A DNA stretch of 64,000 nt from Xanthomonas euroxanthea (lineage in GTDB: Bacteria; Pseudomonadota; Gammaproteobacteria; Xanthomonadales; Xanthomonadaceae), in the NCBI RefSeq assembly GCF_900476395.1, contig NZ_UIHB01000003.1, positions 62,001 to 126,000 of the forward strand. The letters run 5' to 3'. The position numbers and the translations under genes are program-made. Below are positions 18,555 to 28,331 of this stretch, piece by piece; the stretch's first letter is position 1, and every line of letters begins with the position of its first letter. Below the pieces are notes generated by a model, which saw only the letters and a list, made by a program, of their open reading frames with translations, had not been told where the DNA came from and did not search any database.

Positions 18555-18856
18555 GCCAGACCATGCATAGCGCGCAGAGCCTTCAGGCCGAAATCGCCGA
18601 CATCCGCCTGGCCATGGCGCAGGAGGAATTCGAGGTGATGCCGTTCATGCTGGACACCCACGATCTGCACCTGCGCGAGTACGCGCAACAGGCGGACCTA
18701 GACCAGGACCGCGAAGCACTGCAGGCGCTGCAGGCCATGCAGCAGGATCTGATGCGGATGATGCTCGAGCGCCGACGCAAGTTGCTGGACCTGATCCGCG
18801 CGCAGCGGACGTCCTCCTCGGCCAGCCGCGCCTACGCCCGGGTCGGGCGGATCTGA
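18551..18856 (+). CDS. fliT: FliT-like chaperone (FliTX of Xanthomonas)
   Basis: The 101-residue, helical, charged protein follows fliS with a GTGA overlap. It has little recognisable sequence similarity to enterobacterial FliT, but its position, size and helix-rich composition (LQALQAMQQDLMRMMLERRR) fit the FliT-like protein that is needed for motility in Xanthomonas oryzae. FliT proteins act as chaperones for FliD. The start could instead be the ATG at 18563 (MHSAQSLQ). The next gene overlaps its stop by one base. Confidence 0.7.
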   Translation: MSQTMHSAQSLQAEIADIRLAMAQEEFEVMPFMLDTHDLHLREYAQQADLDQDREALQALQAMQQDLMRMMLERRRKLLDLIRAQRTSSSASRAYARVGRI

Positions 18857-19422
18857 TGCCCCCGCTCGGCACACTCGCGCCATCGGCCGATGCCGCGCTG
18901 TTCGCCGACACGCTCAGCTGCGAAGTGCGTCTGCCGGCCGGCTTCCGCGCCGGCAGCGATGCCGGCCCGCACGGCGCTGCGGAAACCCTGCTGCGCAGCC
19001 TGGGCCAGGTGGAAGACCTGCGCAGCGAAGACACCAGCGAAGACCGTGGCGAGCTGCCGCTGCTGGTGCAGCGCATGGACGCCAAGCTCGACCTGATGCT
19101 GGCCCTGATCGGCCGTCTGGTGCAGCAGGGCGACAGCGGACTGATCCAGGCGAACGTGCAGTGGTCGGTGCGCGGAATCCGCCTGAGCTGCGCAAGCAGC
19201 CATCCGCCGGGCACGTTGGGGAGTGTTTGCCTGCAACCGTCCGACTGGCTTCCTGAACTGGTACAGCTTCCTGCCGAGGTCCTGGCAAGCGCAAGTGATG
19301 GTCACGACCATTGGCTTTGGCTGCGGTTTGCGCCGCTTTCGCCAGGCTTGCAGGAGGCGCTGGAACGTCATCTGTTCCGTCTGCATCGCCGTCAGATCGC
19401 CGACGCCCGCCGCCAGCGCTGA
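18856..19422 (+). CDS. Atypical PilZ-domain protein
   Basis: The 188-residue product has an N-terminal region of about 60 residues, a heptad-like helix (LLVQRMDAKLDLMLALIGRL, about 68-87) and a C-terminal beta-rich domain beginning NVQWSVRGIRLSCA. That segment resembles the [DN]xSxxG motif of PilZ domains with Q in the first place, and the upstream RxxxR motif is missing. So canonical cyclic-di-GMP binding is doubtful. A helical stretch before the barrel recalls the tetrameric PilZ protein described from X. campestris. The start overlaps the preceding stop (TGATG). The context points to a motility role. Confidence 0.72.
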   Translation: MPPLGTLAPSADAALFADTLSCEVRLPAGFRAGSDAGPHGAAETLLRSLGQVEDLRSEDTSEDRGELPLLVQRMDAKLDLMLALIGRLVQQGDSGLIQANVQWSVRGIRLSCASSHPPGTLGSVCLQPSDWLPELVQLPAEVLASASDGHDHWLWLRFAPLSPGLQEALERHLFRLHRRQIADARRQR

Positions 19423-19491
19423 TACCACCTGTTGGCGCGGGGCGCCGGGTCGGCTAAGGTGCCCTTTACTGAAAAAGGTCTCTTCTGCGCC

Positions 19492-20124
19492 GTGCGAGTC
19501 ATCATCGTCGACGATCACACCCTTGTCCGTGCCGGCTTGTCCAGGCTGCTGCAAACCTTCGCCGGCATCGATGTCGTGGGTGAGGCCAGCAACGCACAGC
19601 AAGCCCTGGACATGACATCCCTGCACCGGCCTGATCTGGTGTTGATGGATCTGTCCCTGCCCGGCCGCAGCGGCCTGGATGCCATGACCGATGTGTTGCG
19701 CGCTGCGCCGCGTACGCACGTGGTGATGATGTCGATGCACGACGACCCGGTGCACGTGCGCGATGCGCTGGATCGCGGCGCGGTCGGCTTCGTGGTCAAG
19801 GATGCCGCGCCGCTGGAGCTGGAGCTGGCACTGCGTGCAGCAGCGGCCGGCCAAGTGTTCCTGAGCCCGCAGATTTCGTCCAAGATGATCGCGCCGATGC
19901 TGGGCCGCGAAAAACCGGTCGGCATTGCCGCCTTGTCGCCGCGCCAGCGCGAGATCCTGCGCGAGATCGGCCGCGGCCAGAGCAACAAGGAAATCGCCGC
20001 CGACCTCGGCATCAGCGTCAAGACGGTGGAGACCCACCGCGCGCGCATGATGGAATCGCTCGGTTGCCGGCGTGCCAACGATCTGGTGTTGCTGGCGGCC
20101 AAGCATCACAACGAACTGGTCTGA
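19492..20124 (+). CDS. NarL/FixJ-type response regulator
   Basis: The 210-residue product has a receiver domain (residues 1-120: VRVIIVDDHTLVRAG, Asp 53 in LVLMDLSLPGRSG, Lys 103 in FVVKDA) and a LuxR-type helix-turn-helix (LSPRQREILREIGRG, then SNKEIAADLGISVKTVETHR). A GTG start is chosen because the frame upstream lacks receiver-like residues and the receiver begins right here. No kinase gene is nearby. It lies between the PilZ gene and rpoN2, and is probably co-transcribed with the fliS operon. Its targets cannot be told from the sequence. Confidence 0.88.
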   Translation: MRVIIVDDHTLVRAGLSRLLQTFAGIDVVGEASNAQQALDMTSLHRPDLVLMDLSLPGRSGLDAMTDVLRAAPRTHVVMMSMHDDPVHVRDALDRGAVGFVVKDAAPLELELALRAAAAGQVFLSPQISSKMIAPMLGREKPVGIAALSPRQREILREIGRGQSNKEIAADLGISVKTVETHRARMMESLGCRRANDLVLLAAKHHNELV

Positions 20125-20348
20125 GGGCCGGCCGCCGGGCGATGACCGGAGGCGGCCGCCAGCGACCAAAACAGTGACGGGATTCCGGCGAGCACGCTTG
20201 GGTCCGTCTTGTACGTCAGGGAATTCCCCACGCGCTGTCAGGAAAATCACGAATTGCCTCACGCGATTCCCTGATTAGAAACCCGTCGCCTTGTCCTGCA
20301 AGATGCGTTCCATCGCTGCCACGTGCGGCGCCTTCCGGAAGCGCTTCG

Positions 20349-21749
20349 ATGAAGACGACCATTTCCGCCCAGCTTGGCCAGCAACTGCACCTGACCCCGC
20401 AGTTGCTGCAGTCGATCCGTCTGTTGCAGTTGGACGGCATGCAGTTGGAACTGGAAATCCGTCGCGCGCTGGAAACCAATCCACTGCTGGAGCTGGAAGA
20501 GCTGGCCGACAGCGACGCCGTCGCGAGCAGCGACGATGGCGCCTCCGACGTCGCCGCCTTCGACGAACTGCCGGAAAGCACGATGTGGGACGTGCCGAGC
20601 AGCAGCTGGAACGATGGCGACGACGACCGCATGCAGCGCGTGGCAGCCGGCGAATCCACCGACCCGCACGTGCGCATCCTGCGCGAGCTGGCACTGGACC
20701 TGGACGAGGCCGCATTGGGGGCCGCCGCGTTCTGGCTGGAGCAGACCGACGACGCCGGCTATCTGACCGAGGCCCTGGCGACGCTGCAGCAGCTCGGCGC
20801 GACCCGTCTTGGTATGACCGTGCAGGCAGTGGAAGCGGTCCGTCAGCGCCTGCTGCACGGCGACCCGGCCGGCCTGGCCGCCTGCGACCTGCGCGAGTGC
20901 CTGCAGGCCCAGCTGGGCGCCCTGCCCGGCCGCGTGCCGGCGCGTCATCTGGCCGCGCGCATCCTTGCCGGCGACCTGGACCTGCTGGCCAGCCACGACT
21001 ATCCGCTGCTGGCGCGCGCGCACGATGCCGAAGTGGACGATGCACGCGAGGCGGTCCGGCTGATCCTGTCGCTGCAACCGCGCCCCGGCGATGACCTGCT
21101 GCAGGAAAGCAACGCCAGCGTGATTCCGGACGTGCTCGCCTGGCATGCCGACGGCAGCTGGCGGGTGGCATTGAACCCGGCCACAACCCATCGGGTGAGC
21201 ATCAACCCCGTGCATGAGCGTGCACTGGCCGAGGCCGGCGACGCCACCCAGCCGCTGCGCGACATGCTGCAGGAAGCGCGCTGGCTGACCCGCGGGCTGT
21301 CGATGCGCTACGAGACCCTGCTGCGTGCCACGCGCGCCATCGTCGAGCGCCAAGCCACGTTCCTGGTGCGCGGTGAGGAAGCGATGGCACCGCTGACGCT
21401 GAAGGAAATCGCCGATGAGATCGGCATGCACGAATCGACGATTTCGCGCATTACCACCGGCAAATACATCCAGACCCCGCGCGGCACCTTCGAGCTCAAG
21501 CACTTCTTTGCGGTGCGCCTGGAAGGCGCCAGCGTTTCCGGTCAGGCGGTCAAGGCGATGGTGCGCCGGCTGATCGAAAGCGAGCCGGCCGGCCGGCCGC
21601 TGGCCGACGAAGCCATCGCCGGGCTGTTGTCGCGCCAGGGCGTTAACATTGCCCGTCGCACTGTGGCCAAGTACCGCGAACAACTCGACATCGCCCCGGC
21701 ACGCGAGCGCCGCCGCACCAACAAACCGCCGCTTGCCCGGGCAGGATAA
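20349..21749 (+). CDS. rpoN2: RpoN2, sigma54 factor
   Basis: This sigma54 factor recognises -24/-12 promoters and needs an AAA+ activator. The 466-residue product has the Gln/Leu-rich activator-binding region I (QLGQQLHLTPQLLQSIRLLQ), an acidic region II, a core-binding region, the helix-turn-helix (HESTISRITTGKYIQTPRGT) and an intact RpoN box (ARRTVAKYRE) near the C-terminus. Xanthomonas carries two rpoN genes; the one inside the flagellar cluster, followed by vemR and fleQ, is rpoN2. Eleven sites of the right type lie in this window. The 224 bases upstream hold a GC-rich inverted repeat (about 20127-20160) but no clear promoter. Confidence 0.95.
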   Translation: MKTTISAQLGQQLHLTPQLLQSIRLLQLDGMQLELEIRRALETNPLLELEELADSDAVASSDDGASDVAAFDELPESTMWDVPSSSWNDGDDDRMQRVAAGESTDPHVRILRELALDLDEAALGAAAFWLEQTDDAGYLTEALATLQQLGATRLGMTVQAVEAVRQRLLHGDPAGLAACDLRECLQAQLGALPGRVPARHLAARILAGDLDLLASHDYPLLARAHDAEVDDAREAVRLILSLQPRPGDDLLQESNASVIPDVLAWHADGSWRVALNPATTHRVSINPVHERALAEAGDATQPLRDMLQEARWLTRGLSMRYETLLRATRAIVERQATFLVRGEEAMAPLTLKEIADEIGMHESTISRITTGKYIQTPRGTFELKHFFAVRLEGASVSGQAVKAMVRRLIESEPAGRPLADEAIAGLLSRQGVNIARRTVAKYREQLDIAPARERRRTNKPPLARAG

Positions 21750-21757
21750 GGATTACT

Positions 21758-22134
21758 ATGAGCAAACTCACCGTGCTGCTGGTCGACGACCACGAGGGCT
21801 TCATCAACGCTGCGATGCGTCATTTTCGCAAAGTGGAGTGGCTCGATATCGTGGGCAGTGCCGCCAATGGACTGGAAGCGATCGAGCGCTCTGAGTCGCT
21901 GCGCCCCAATGTCGTGCTGATGGACCTGGCCATGCCGGAGATGGGCGGGCTGCAGGCAACGCGTCTGATCAAGACGCAGGACGATCCGCCGTATATTGTC
22001 ATCGCGAGCCACTTCGACGATGCAGAGCATCGTGAACACGCTCTTCGCGCGGGTGCTGACAATTTTGTTAGCAAGCTGTCCTATATCCAGGAAGTCATGC
22101 CAATCCTGGAGGGCCTGACGGTAAGGAGCCAGGA

Positions 22135-22138
<4 letters not shown>
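21758..22138 (+). CDS. vemR: VemR, stand-alone receiver-domain regulator
   Basis: The 126-residue product is a receiver domain without output domain: VLLVDDHEGF (Asp 11), Asp 56 in VVLMDLAMPEMGG, and a conserved lysine in FVSKL. The position between rpoN2 and fleQ identifies it with VemR, an orphan regulator of motility and virulence in X. campestris. Its stop overlaps the fleQ start by four bases (ATGA). It likely controls FleQ by protein contact, since FleQ itself lacks a phosphorylation site. Confidence 0.92.
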
Positions 22139-23619
<1,481 letters not shown>

Positions 23620-23642
23620 GCGGGGCGCATTCCTGGCCCCGC
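23620..23642 (+). terminator. Hairpin after fleQ, possible terminator
   Basis: GCGGGGC pairs perfectly with GCCCCGC across a 9-base loop, directly after the fleQ stop. There is no T run. It lies immediately before the next sigma54 promoter and would separate the two transcription units. Confidence 0.45.
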
Positions 23643-23646
23643 TTGC

Positions 23647-23662
23647 TGGCACGGCACTTGCT
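23647..23662 (+). promoter_or_regulatory. sigma54 promoter of the glycosylation operon
   Basis: The site TGGCACGGCACTTGCT is a complete match to TGGCAC-N5-TTGCW. The predicted start is near 23673, with a 65-base leader to the first gene. It places the island under RpoN2, in step with flagellar assembly. Confidence 0.85.
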
Positions 23663-23737
23663 TCAGCAGGATCACACCGTCCGCAGCCGTCGGCTGCGGC
23701 GCAATCCCGACATTCACCAGCACCTGCCGAGGCATTG

Positions 23738-24847
23738 ATGCCCATCCCCGTCACCAGCCCGCTGCTGCCGCCGCTGGAAGAATTTCTGCCCTACCTGGAG
23801 CAGATCTGGGACAGCCGCATTGTCAGCAATGGGGGTGACATGCATCGCGCCTTCGAACGCGCGTTGTGCGAGTACCTGGGCGTGCCGCACCTGGCCCTGC
23901 TGACCAACGGTACCACCGCGTTGATCACCGCCCTGCAGGCGCTGCGCATCACGGGGGAGGTGATCACCACGCCCTACTCGTTCGTGGCCACTGCGCATTC
24001 GCTGTTGTGGAAAGGCATCACGCCGGTGTTCGTGGATATCGACCCGGTGACGCTCAACATGGATCCGTCCAAGATCGAGGCGGCCATCACCCCCCAGACC
24101 ACCGCCATCATGCCGGTGCACTGCTACGGCACTGCCTGCGACACCACCGCCATCACCCGCATCGCCGACATCTACAACCTCAAGGTGATCTACGACGCGG
24201 CGCATGCGTTCGGGGTGCGCGACGAGGGTGGCTCGATCCTGCGCCACGGCGACCTGAGCGCGTTGAGCTTCCACGCCACCAAGGTATTCAATACCTTCGA
24301 AGGTGGCGCCATCGTCTGCCCAGACGAACGCACCTACCAGCGCATCGGGCATCTGAAGAATTTCGGCTTCGTCGATGAGACCACGGTGGTGGCACCCGGC
24401 ATCAACGGCAAGATGAATGAGATCAGCGCGGCCTTCGGCCTGCTGCAGCTCAAGCACATCGACCATGCCATCGCCCAGCGCAGCGCCATCGACGCGCAGT
24501 ATCGGCAGCGCCTGAGCGATATCCGCGGCGTGCGCTGCGTGGCGCGGCCAGATCATGCCAGTGCCAACTACGCGTACTTTCCGATCCTGGTGCAGGACGA
24601 CTACCCGTTGTCGCGCGATGCGCTGTATCAGTTGATGCGCGAGCACGGCATCCTGGTACGGCGCTATTTCTATCCGTTGATCAGCGATTTTCCGATGTAT
24701 CGCGCCCTGCCCTCCTCGGCGCCGGCACGGCTGCCGGTCGCGCGCTCGGTGGCCGCACAGGTACTGTGCCTGCCGATCTTTCCTGGCCTGACCCGCGACC
24801 AGGTCGATACCATTGCCGATCTGATCGCCAGGCAACAGGCGACATGA
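23738..24847 (+). CDS. DegT/DnrJ/EryC1 sugar aminotransferase (VioA-like)
   Basis: These PLP enzymes transfer an amino group to a nucleotide-linked keto sugar. The 369-residue product has the family pattern LALLTNGTTALITALQALRI, TTPYSFVATAHS, and LSFHATKVFNTFEGG with the PLP-binding Lys 182. The chosen ATG follows a sigma54 promoter. In flagellin glycosylation islands such enzymes make 4-amino-4,6-dideoxy sugars (viosamine) or the 3-amino isomer. No dehydratase gene lies in the island, so the keto sugar would come from general dTDP-sugar metabolism. Substrate assignment is inference. Confidence 0.9.
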   Translation: MPIPVTSPLLPPLEEFLPYLEQIWDSRIVSNGGDMHRAFERALCEYLGVPHLALLTNGTTALITALQALRITGEVITTPYSFVATAHSLLWKGITPVFVDIDPVTLNMDPSKIEAAITPQTTAIMPVHCYGTACDTTAITRIADIYNLKVIYDAAHAFGVRDEGGSILRHGDLSALSFHATKVFNTFEGGAIVCPDERTYQRIGHLKNFGFVDETTVVAPGINGKMNEISAAFGLLQLKHIDHAIAQRSAIDAQYRQRLSDIRGVRCVARPDHASANYAYFPILVQDDYPLSRDALYQLMREHGILVRRYFYPLISDFPMYRALPSSAPARLPVARSVAAQVLCLPIFPGLTRDQVDTIADLIARQQAT

Positions 24848-24911
24848 CGGCAACCCGCTGCACGCTTTTTTCAGACTCCCGCATCTTCAACAGGCAACCA
24901 GGCGAGATCGC

Positions 24912-25136
24912 ATGACCCAGGCAACGTTTATCGAGAACTTCATCGCCGCCACCGACTTCCAGGAGCCGGTCGAGGTCACCGCCGACACCGTGCTACTCGA
25001 ACTCCCGGAATGGGATTCGCTGGCCGCACTGGGCGTGATCGTGATGTTCGACATGGAGTACGGCAAGACCATCACCGGCGAGGACCTGACCGCCGCCGTC
25101 ACCGTCGGCGATCTCTACAAACTGACCGAGGCGTAA
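24912..25136 (+). CDS. Acyl carrier protein
   Basis: The 74-residue acidic protein has the phosphopantetheine attachment site in EWDSLAALGVIVMFDMEYG, with Ser 36 as the modified residue. Length and charge are typical. It stands directly before a KAS III gene and two ketoreductase-like genes, so it is probably a dedicated carrier for a short acyl chain that ends up on the sugar, not the fatty acid synthase ACP. A GGCGAGAT stretch before the ATG is a weak ribosome binding site. Confidence 0.92.
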   Translation: MTQATFIENFIAATDFQEPVEVTADTVLLELPEWDSLAALGVIVMFDMEYGKTITGEDLTAAVTVGDLYKLTEA

Positions 25137-25141
25137 GCAGC

Positions 25142-26182
25142 ATGCCGACCTCCACGCTGCACAACGTCCGCTTCGCCGGCATGGCGACCTGCGTGCCGAA
25201 GCGGGTCGTGTCCAATCTCACCGATTGCCGGCCGCAGATCCGCTCCGAGCGCGAGCGGCTGGTGCGCAACATCGGCATCGAGACGCGCCGCATGGCGTCG
25301 GAGTGGCAGTGCTTTTCCGACATGGCCTTCGATGCGACCGAGGTGCTGCTGGAAAAGCTGCAGTGGAAGCGCGAAGAGATCGATGCGTTGATCGTGGTGA
25401 CCCAGTCGCCGGATTATCCGATCCCGGCCACCGCGATCATCCTGCAGGACCGGCTGGGGCTGTCGCACGCCACGGTTGCCTTCGACGTCAACCTGGGCTG
25501 CTCGGCCTACCCGTTCGGCATCAACCTGCTCGGCTCGATGATCGCCGCCGGCGGCGCCAAGAAGGGCCTGCTGCTGGTCGGTGACCGCAGTGCCACGCTG
25601 GAAGATCCAATCTTCTCGGATTCCGGCACCGCCACCGCGCTGGAGTTCAGCGCCGACGCGCCGCCGATGCATTTCGACCTCAACAGCGATGGGAGCGGCT
25701 ACAGGGCGATCATCCTGCCGGTGGGCGGCCACCGTGAACCGGTCGGCATCCAGCACTTGGTGCCGTACCGCGACGAGGCGGATGGTGCCTGGAAGCGTGG
25801 CGTGGACCTGATCCTGGACGGCGTGGCAGTGCTGAGCTTCTCCACCCAGCGCATCCCGCCGGCAGTGCAGAAGCTGCTTGAGTATGCGGGCGTGTCCAAG
25901 GAGGAGATCGACTATTTCGTGTTCCACCAGGCCAACCGCATGATCAATGAGACCATCCGCAAGAAGCTCGGCCTGCCGGTGGAAAAGGTGCCCTCGACGT
26001 TGCGCGACTTCGGCAATACCAGTGGCGCCTCGCTGCCGGTGACCATGACCGCACGCATCAACAAGGACCTGGAATCAGGGCGCAAGCGCGTGCTGCTATG
26101 CGGCTTCGGCATCGGGCTGTCGTGGGGCACCTGCCTGCTCGACATCGAAGGGGCCACTTTTCCAGATCTCATCGAATCGTGA
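25142..26182 (+). CDS. 3-oxoacyl-ACP synthase III family enzyme (FabH-like)
   Basis: KAS III enzymes condense an acyl-CoA with malonyl-ACP. The 346-residue product carries the complete triad: Cys 120 in NLGCSAYPFGI, His in FHQANRMI, and Asn in FGNTSGASLPV. It begins 5 bases after the ACP stop and its stop overlaps the next start (GTGA). With the neighbouring ketoreductases it could build a 3-hydroxybutyryl-like chain, as inferred for the modified viosamine of Pseudomonas syringae flagellin. The exact product cannot be read from the sequence. Confidence 0.92.
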   Translation: MPTSTLHNVRFAGMATCVPKRVVSNLTDCRPQIRSERERLVRNIGIETRRMASEWQCFSDMAFDATEVLLEKLQWKREEIDALIVVTQSPDYPIPATAIILQDRLGLSHATVAFDVNLGCSAYPFGINLLGSMIAAGGAKKGLLLVGDRSATLEDPIFSDSGTATALEFSADAPPMHFDLNSDGSGYRAIILPVGGHREPVGIQHLVPYRDEADGAWKRGVDLILDGVAVLSFSTQRIPPAVQKLLEYAGVSKEEIDYFVFHQANRMINETIRKKLGLPVEKVPSTLRDFGNTSGASLPVTMTARINKDLESGRKRVLLCGFGIGLSWGTCLLDIEGATFPDLIES

Positions 26183-26943
26183 GCATTGCTCCCGACCCCT
26201 TCGCGCTTGCCGGCAAACGCATCCTCGTCACCGGCGCTTCCTCGGGTATCGGCCGCCAGATCGCGATTTCCTGCGCCGAGCTGGGTGCCCAGCTGGTGAT
26301 CAGCGGACGTGACCGTGTGCGGTTGACGTCGACCCTGGAGGCGTTGCCAGGCGACGGGCACATGGCAATCGCGGCAGACCTGGACCGGCAGGAGGACATC
26401 GACCGTCTGGTCGCCGAGGTCGGCGTGTTGGACGGGATGGCACATGCGGCCGGGATCTCCCGGCTGGTGCCGCTGCGCCTGGTCAACCGGGCGCATCTGG
26501 ACACCATCTTCTCCAGCAACACGTTCGCACCGATGCTGCTGACACGCGGCCTGCTGGCAAAGAAGCGCATCGCCGCAAACGGCTCGCTGGTGTTCGTCGC
26601 TTCGGTCGCTTCGCACATCGGGCCAATGGCGAGCAGCGCGTACGCGGCCAGCAAGAGTGCCCTGCTCGGCATGGTGAGATCGCTGGCGCAGGAAGTTGCC
26701 AAGAACGGAATCCGTGCCAACTGTATCGCCCCGGGCTACGTGCGCACACCGCTGCTGGACGGCCTGCAGGGCAGCGGCGGCAACATGGAAGGGCTGTTCG
26801 AACTGACACCGCTGGGTATGGGCGAGCCGGAGGATGTCGCTTACGCCGCCACGTTCCTGCTGGCCGATGCGAGCCGCTGGATCACGCGTACCTATTTCGT
26901 GGTGGACGGCGGCCTCACGGTGCCGATGGATATCTACGCATGA
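26179..26943 (+). CDS. Short-chain dehydrogenase/reductase 1 (FabG-like)
   Basis: The 254-residue product has the NAD(P) motif [15 protein letters not shown], the internal AHAAGISRL, a catalytic Ser in [10 protein letters not shown], and YAASK with the catalytic Tyr and Lys. It ends with [15 protein letters not shown], a usual SDR C-terminus. It starts with GTG overlapping the KAS III stop, and overlaps the next gene by four bases. The likely role is reduction of the 3-keto group of the acyl chain, but some homologues act on sugars. It resembles the next gene strongly, so the two probably arose by duplication. Confidence 0.88.
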   Translation: MSIAPDPFALAGKRILVTGASSGIGRQIAISCAELGAQLVISGRDRVRLTSTLEALPGDGHMAIAADLDRQEDIDRLVAEVGVLDGMAHAAGISRLVPLRLVNRAHLDTIFSSNTFAPMLLTRGLLAKKRIAANGSLVFVASVASHIGPMASSAYAASKSALLGMVRSLAQEVAKNGIRANCIAPGYVRTPLLDGLQGSGGNMEGLFELTPLGMGEPEDVAYAATFLLADASRWITRTYFVVDGGLTVPMDIYA

Positions 26944-27677
26944 CTACCCCGGCACGCACTGCGTTCTCGCTCGAGGGCAAGACGATCCTGGTGACGGGAG
27001 CGTCGTCGGGGCTCGGCCGGCAGATCGCCATTGCCTGCGCACAGCGAGGCGCCCGCATCATCCTGGCCGGCCGCGACACGGACCGCCTCGCGCAGACCCG
27101 GGCGCAGTTGCAGGGCACGGGCCATGTCGGCGTGCTCGGCGACCTGACCAGCGCCGCCGACCGCGAGGCGCTGGTTGTCTCGGCAGGCGCGGCGGTGCAT
27201 GGCGTGGTGCACTGCGCAGGCATGCAGAAGCATTGCCCGATCCGGCAGCTGACCGAGGCGGCGATGACCGAGATGTACACGGTCAATTTCCTCGCTCCGG
27301 TAATGCTGACGCAGCGCCTGCTGCAGGCAAACGCCATCGCCCCGCAGGGCTCGATCGTGTTCATGCTGTCCACTGCCGCGCACCTTGGCACGCGCGGCGT
27401 GGGGCCGTATTCGGCGATGAAGGCCGGCCTGATCGGCATCATCAAGTGCCTGGCGCTCGAACAGGCAAAGCGCAGGATCCGGGTCAACGGCATTTCCCCC
27501 TCGGCCGTGGTCACGCCGATGTGGGGCGCCGCCCAACTCGAGGCGCAGAAGGCGCGGCATCCGCTGGGCCTGGGCGAGCCGCAGGACGTCGCCAACGCCG
27601 CGATCTACCTGCTGGCCGACGCCAGCCGCTGGGTCACCGGGACCAGTCTGGTCATGGACGGCGGCTCGATCCTATGA
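26940..27677 (+). CDS. Short-chain dehydrogenase/reductase 2 (FabG-like)
   Basis: The 245-residue product has [23 protein letters not shown], Ser in [15 protein letters not shown], and [15 protein letters not shown]. All catalytic residues of the family are present. It overlaps the preceding gene by four bases (ATGA) and the next one in the same way. With SDR 1 it may carry out two steps on the acyl chain, or one of the two may act on the sugar. Confidence 0.88.
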   Translation: MTTPARTAFSLEGKTILVTGASSGLGRQIAIACAQRGARIILAGRDTDRLAQTRAQLQGTGHVGVLGDLTSAADREALVVSAGAAVHGVVHCAGMQKHCPIRQLTEAAMTEMYTVNFLAPVMLTQRLLQANAIAPQGSIVFMLSTAAHLGTRGVGPYSAMKAGLIGIIKCLALEQAKRRIRVNGISPSAVVTPMWGAAQLEAQKARHPLGLGEPQDVANAAIYLLADASRWVTGTSLVMDGGSIL

Positions 27678-28318
27678 CCCATCCGGTCTTGATCATCGGT
27701 GCCGGCGGATGGGGTCGCGAGGTCTTGGCGCAGATGCAGGGCGATCCGGCGTGTGGAACGCAGTGGCGTCCGGTGGGCTTCCTCGACACGCGCCCGCAGA
27801 TGCTGGACGGTCACGGCTGCGATCTGGCCATCGTCGGCAGCCCGCTCGCGTACCAGCCGCGGGACGAAGAGCGCTTCGTCTGCGCGATCGGCGATCCGCA
27901 TGCGCGCCAGCGCTATGCGCAGCCGCTGCTGGCGCAAGGCGCGCAATTCATTCCGGTCCTCACCGGTGCATTCCTGAGCCCGCGCGTGCGCATCGGCCAG
28001 GGCTGCTTCCTGTGCCATCGCGTGCAGCTCAGCCCCGACGTGTGGCTGGGCGACTTCGCCAATGTGCATGCCAACACCATGCTTGGGCACGACGTCCATG
28101 TCGGTGACTACGCGCAGATCGGTGCGATGACCTTCATCGGCGGCGGCGCGCGGATCGGTGAGCGTGCCATCGTGCACCCGCACGCCACCATCCTGCCCGG
28201 CATCCACATTGGCGTCGGCGCCGTGGTCGGTGCCGGCGCGGTCGTGGTCAAGGACGTGCCGGCCGGCGCCAGCGTGTTCGGCAACCCGGCCCGGATCATC
28301 TACCACAAGGATTCCTGA
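27674..28318 (+). CDS. NeuD/PglD-type hexapeptide acyltransferase (VioB-like)
   Basis: The 214-residue product has an N-terminal nucleotide-sugar binding region ([17 protein letters not shown]) and a C-terminal left-handed beta helix of hexapeptide repeats ([14 protein letters not shown], then [20 protein letters not shown] and [20 protein letters not shown]). Such enzymes N-acylate amino sugars on nucleotide carriers. In this operon it is the best candidate to move the acyl chain from the ACP to the amino group made by the aminotransferase. A much longer open frame upstream is not coding; the ATGA overlap with SDR 2 fixes the start. Confidence 0.88.
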   Translation: MTHPVLIIGAGGWGREVLAQMQGDPACGTQWRPVGFLDTRPQMLDGHGCDLAIVGSPLAYQPRDEERFVCAIGDPHARQRYAQPLLAQGAQFIPVLTGAFLSPRVRIGQGCFLCHRVQLSPDVWLGDFANVHANTMLGHDVHVGDYAQIGAMTFIGGGARIGERAIVHPHATILPGIHIGVGAVVGAGAVVVKDVPAGASVFGNPARIIYHKDS

Positions 28319-28331
28319 GGAAGCCGCGCCG

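Noticed and set aside
26834..28318. A 494-codon frame containing the NeuD-like gene with a long N-terminal extension
   Set aside because: The extension overlaps SDR 2 and reads as Arg/Gly/Ala-rich noise; the ATGA overlap at 27674 gives the family N-terminus.
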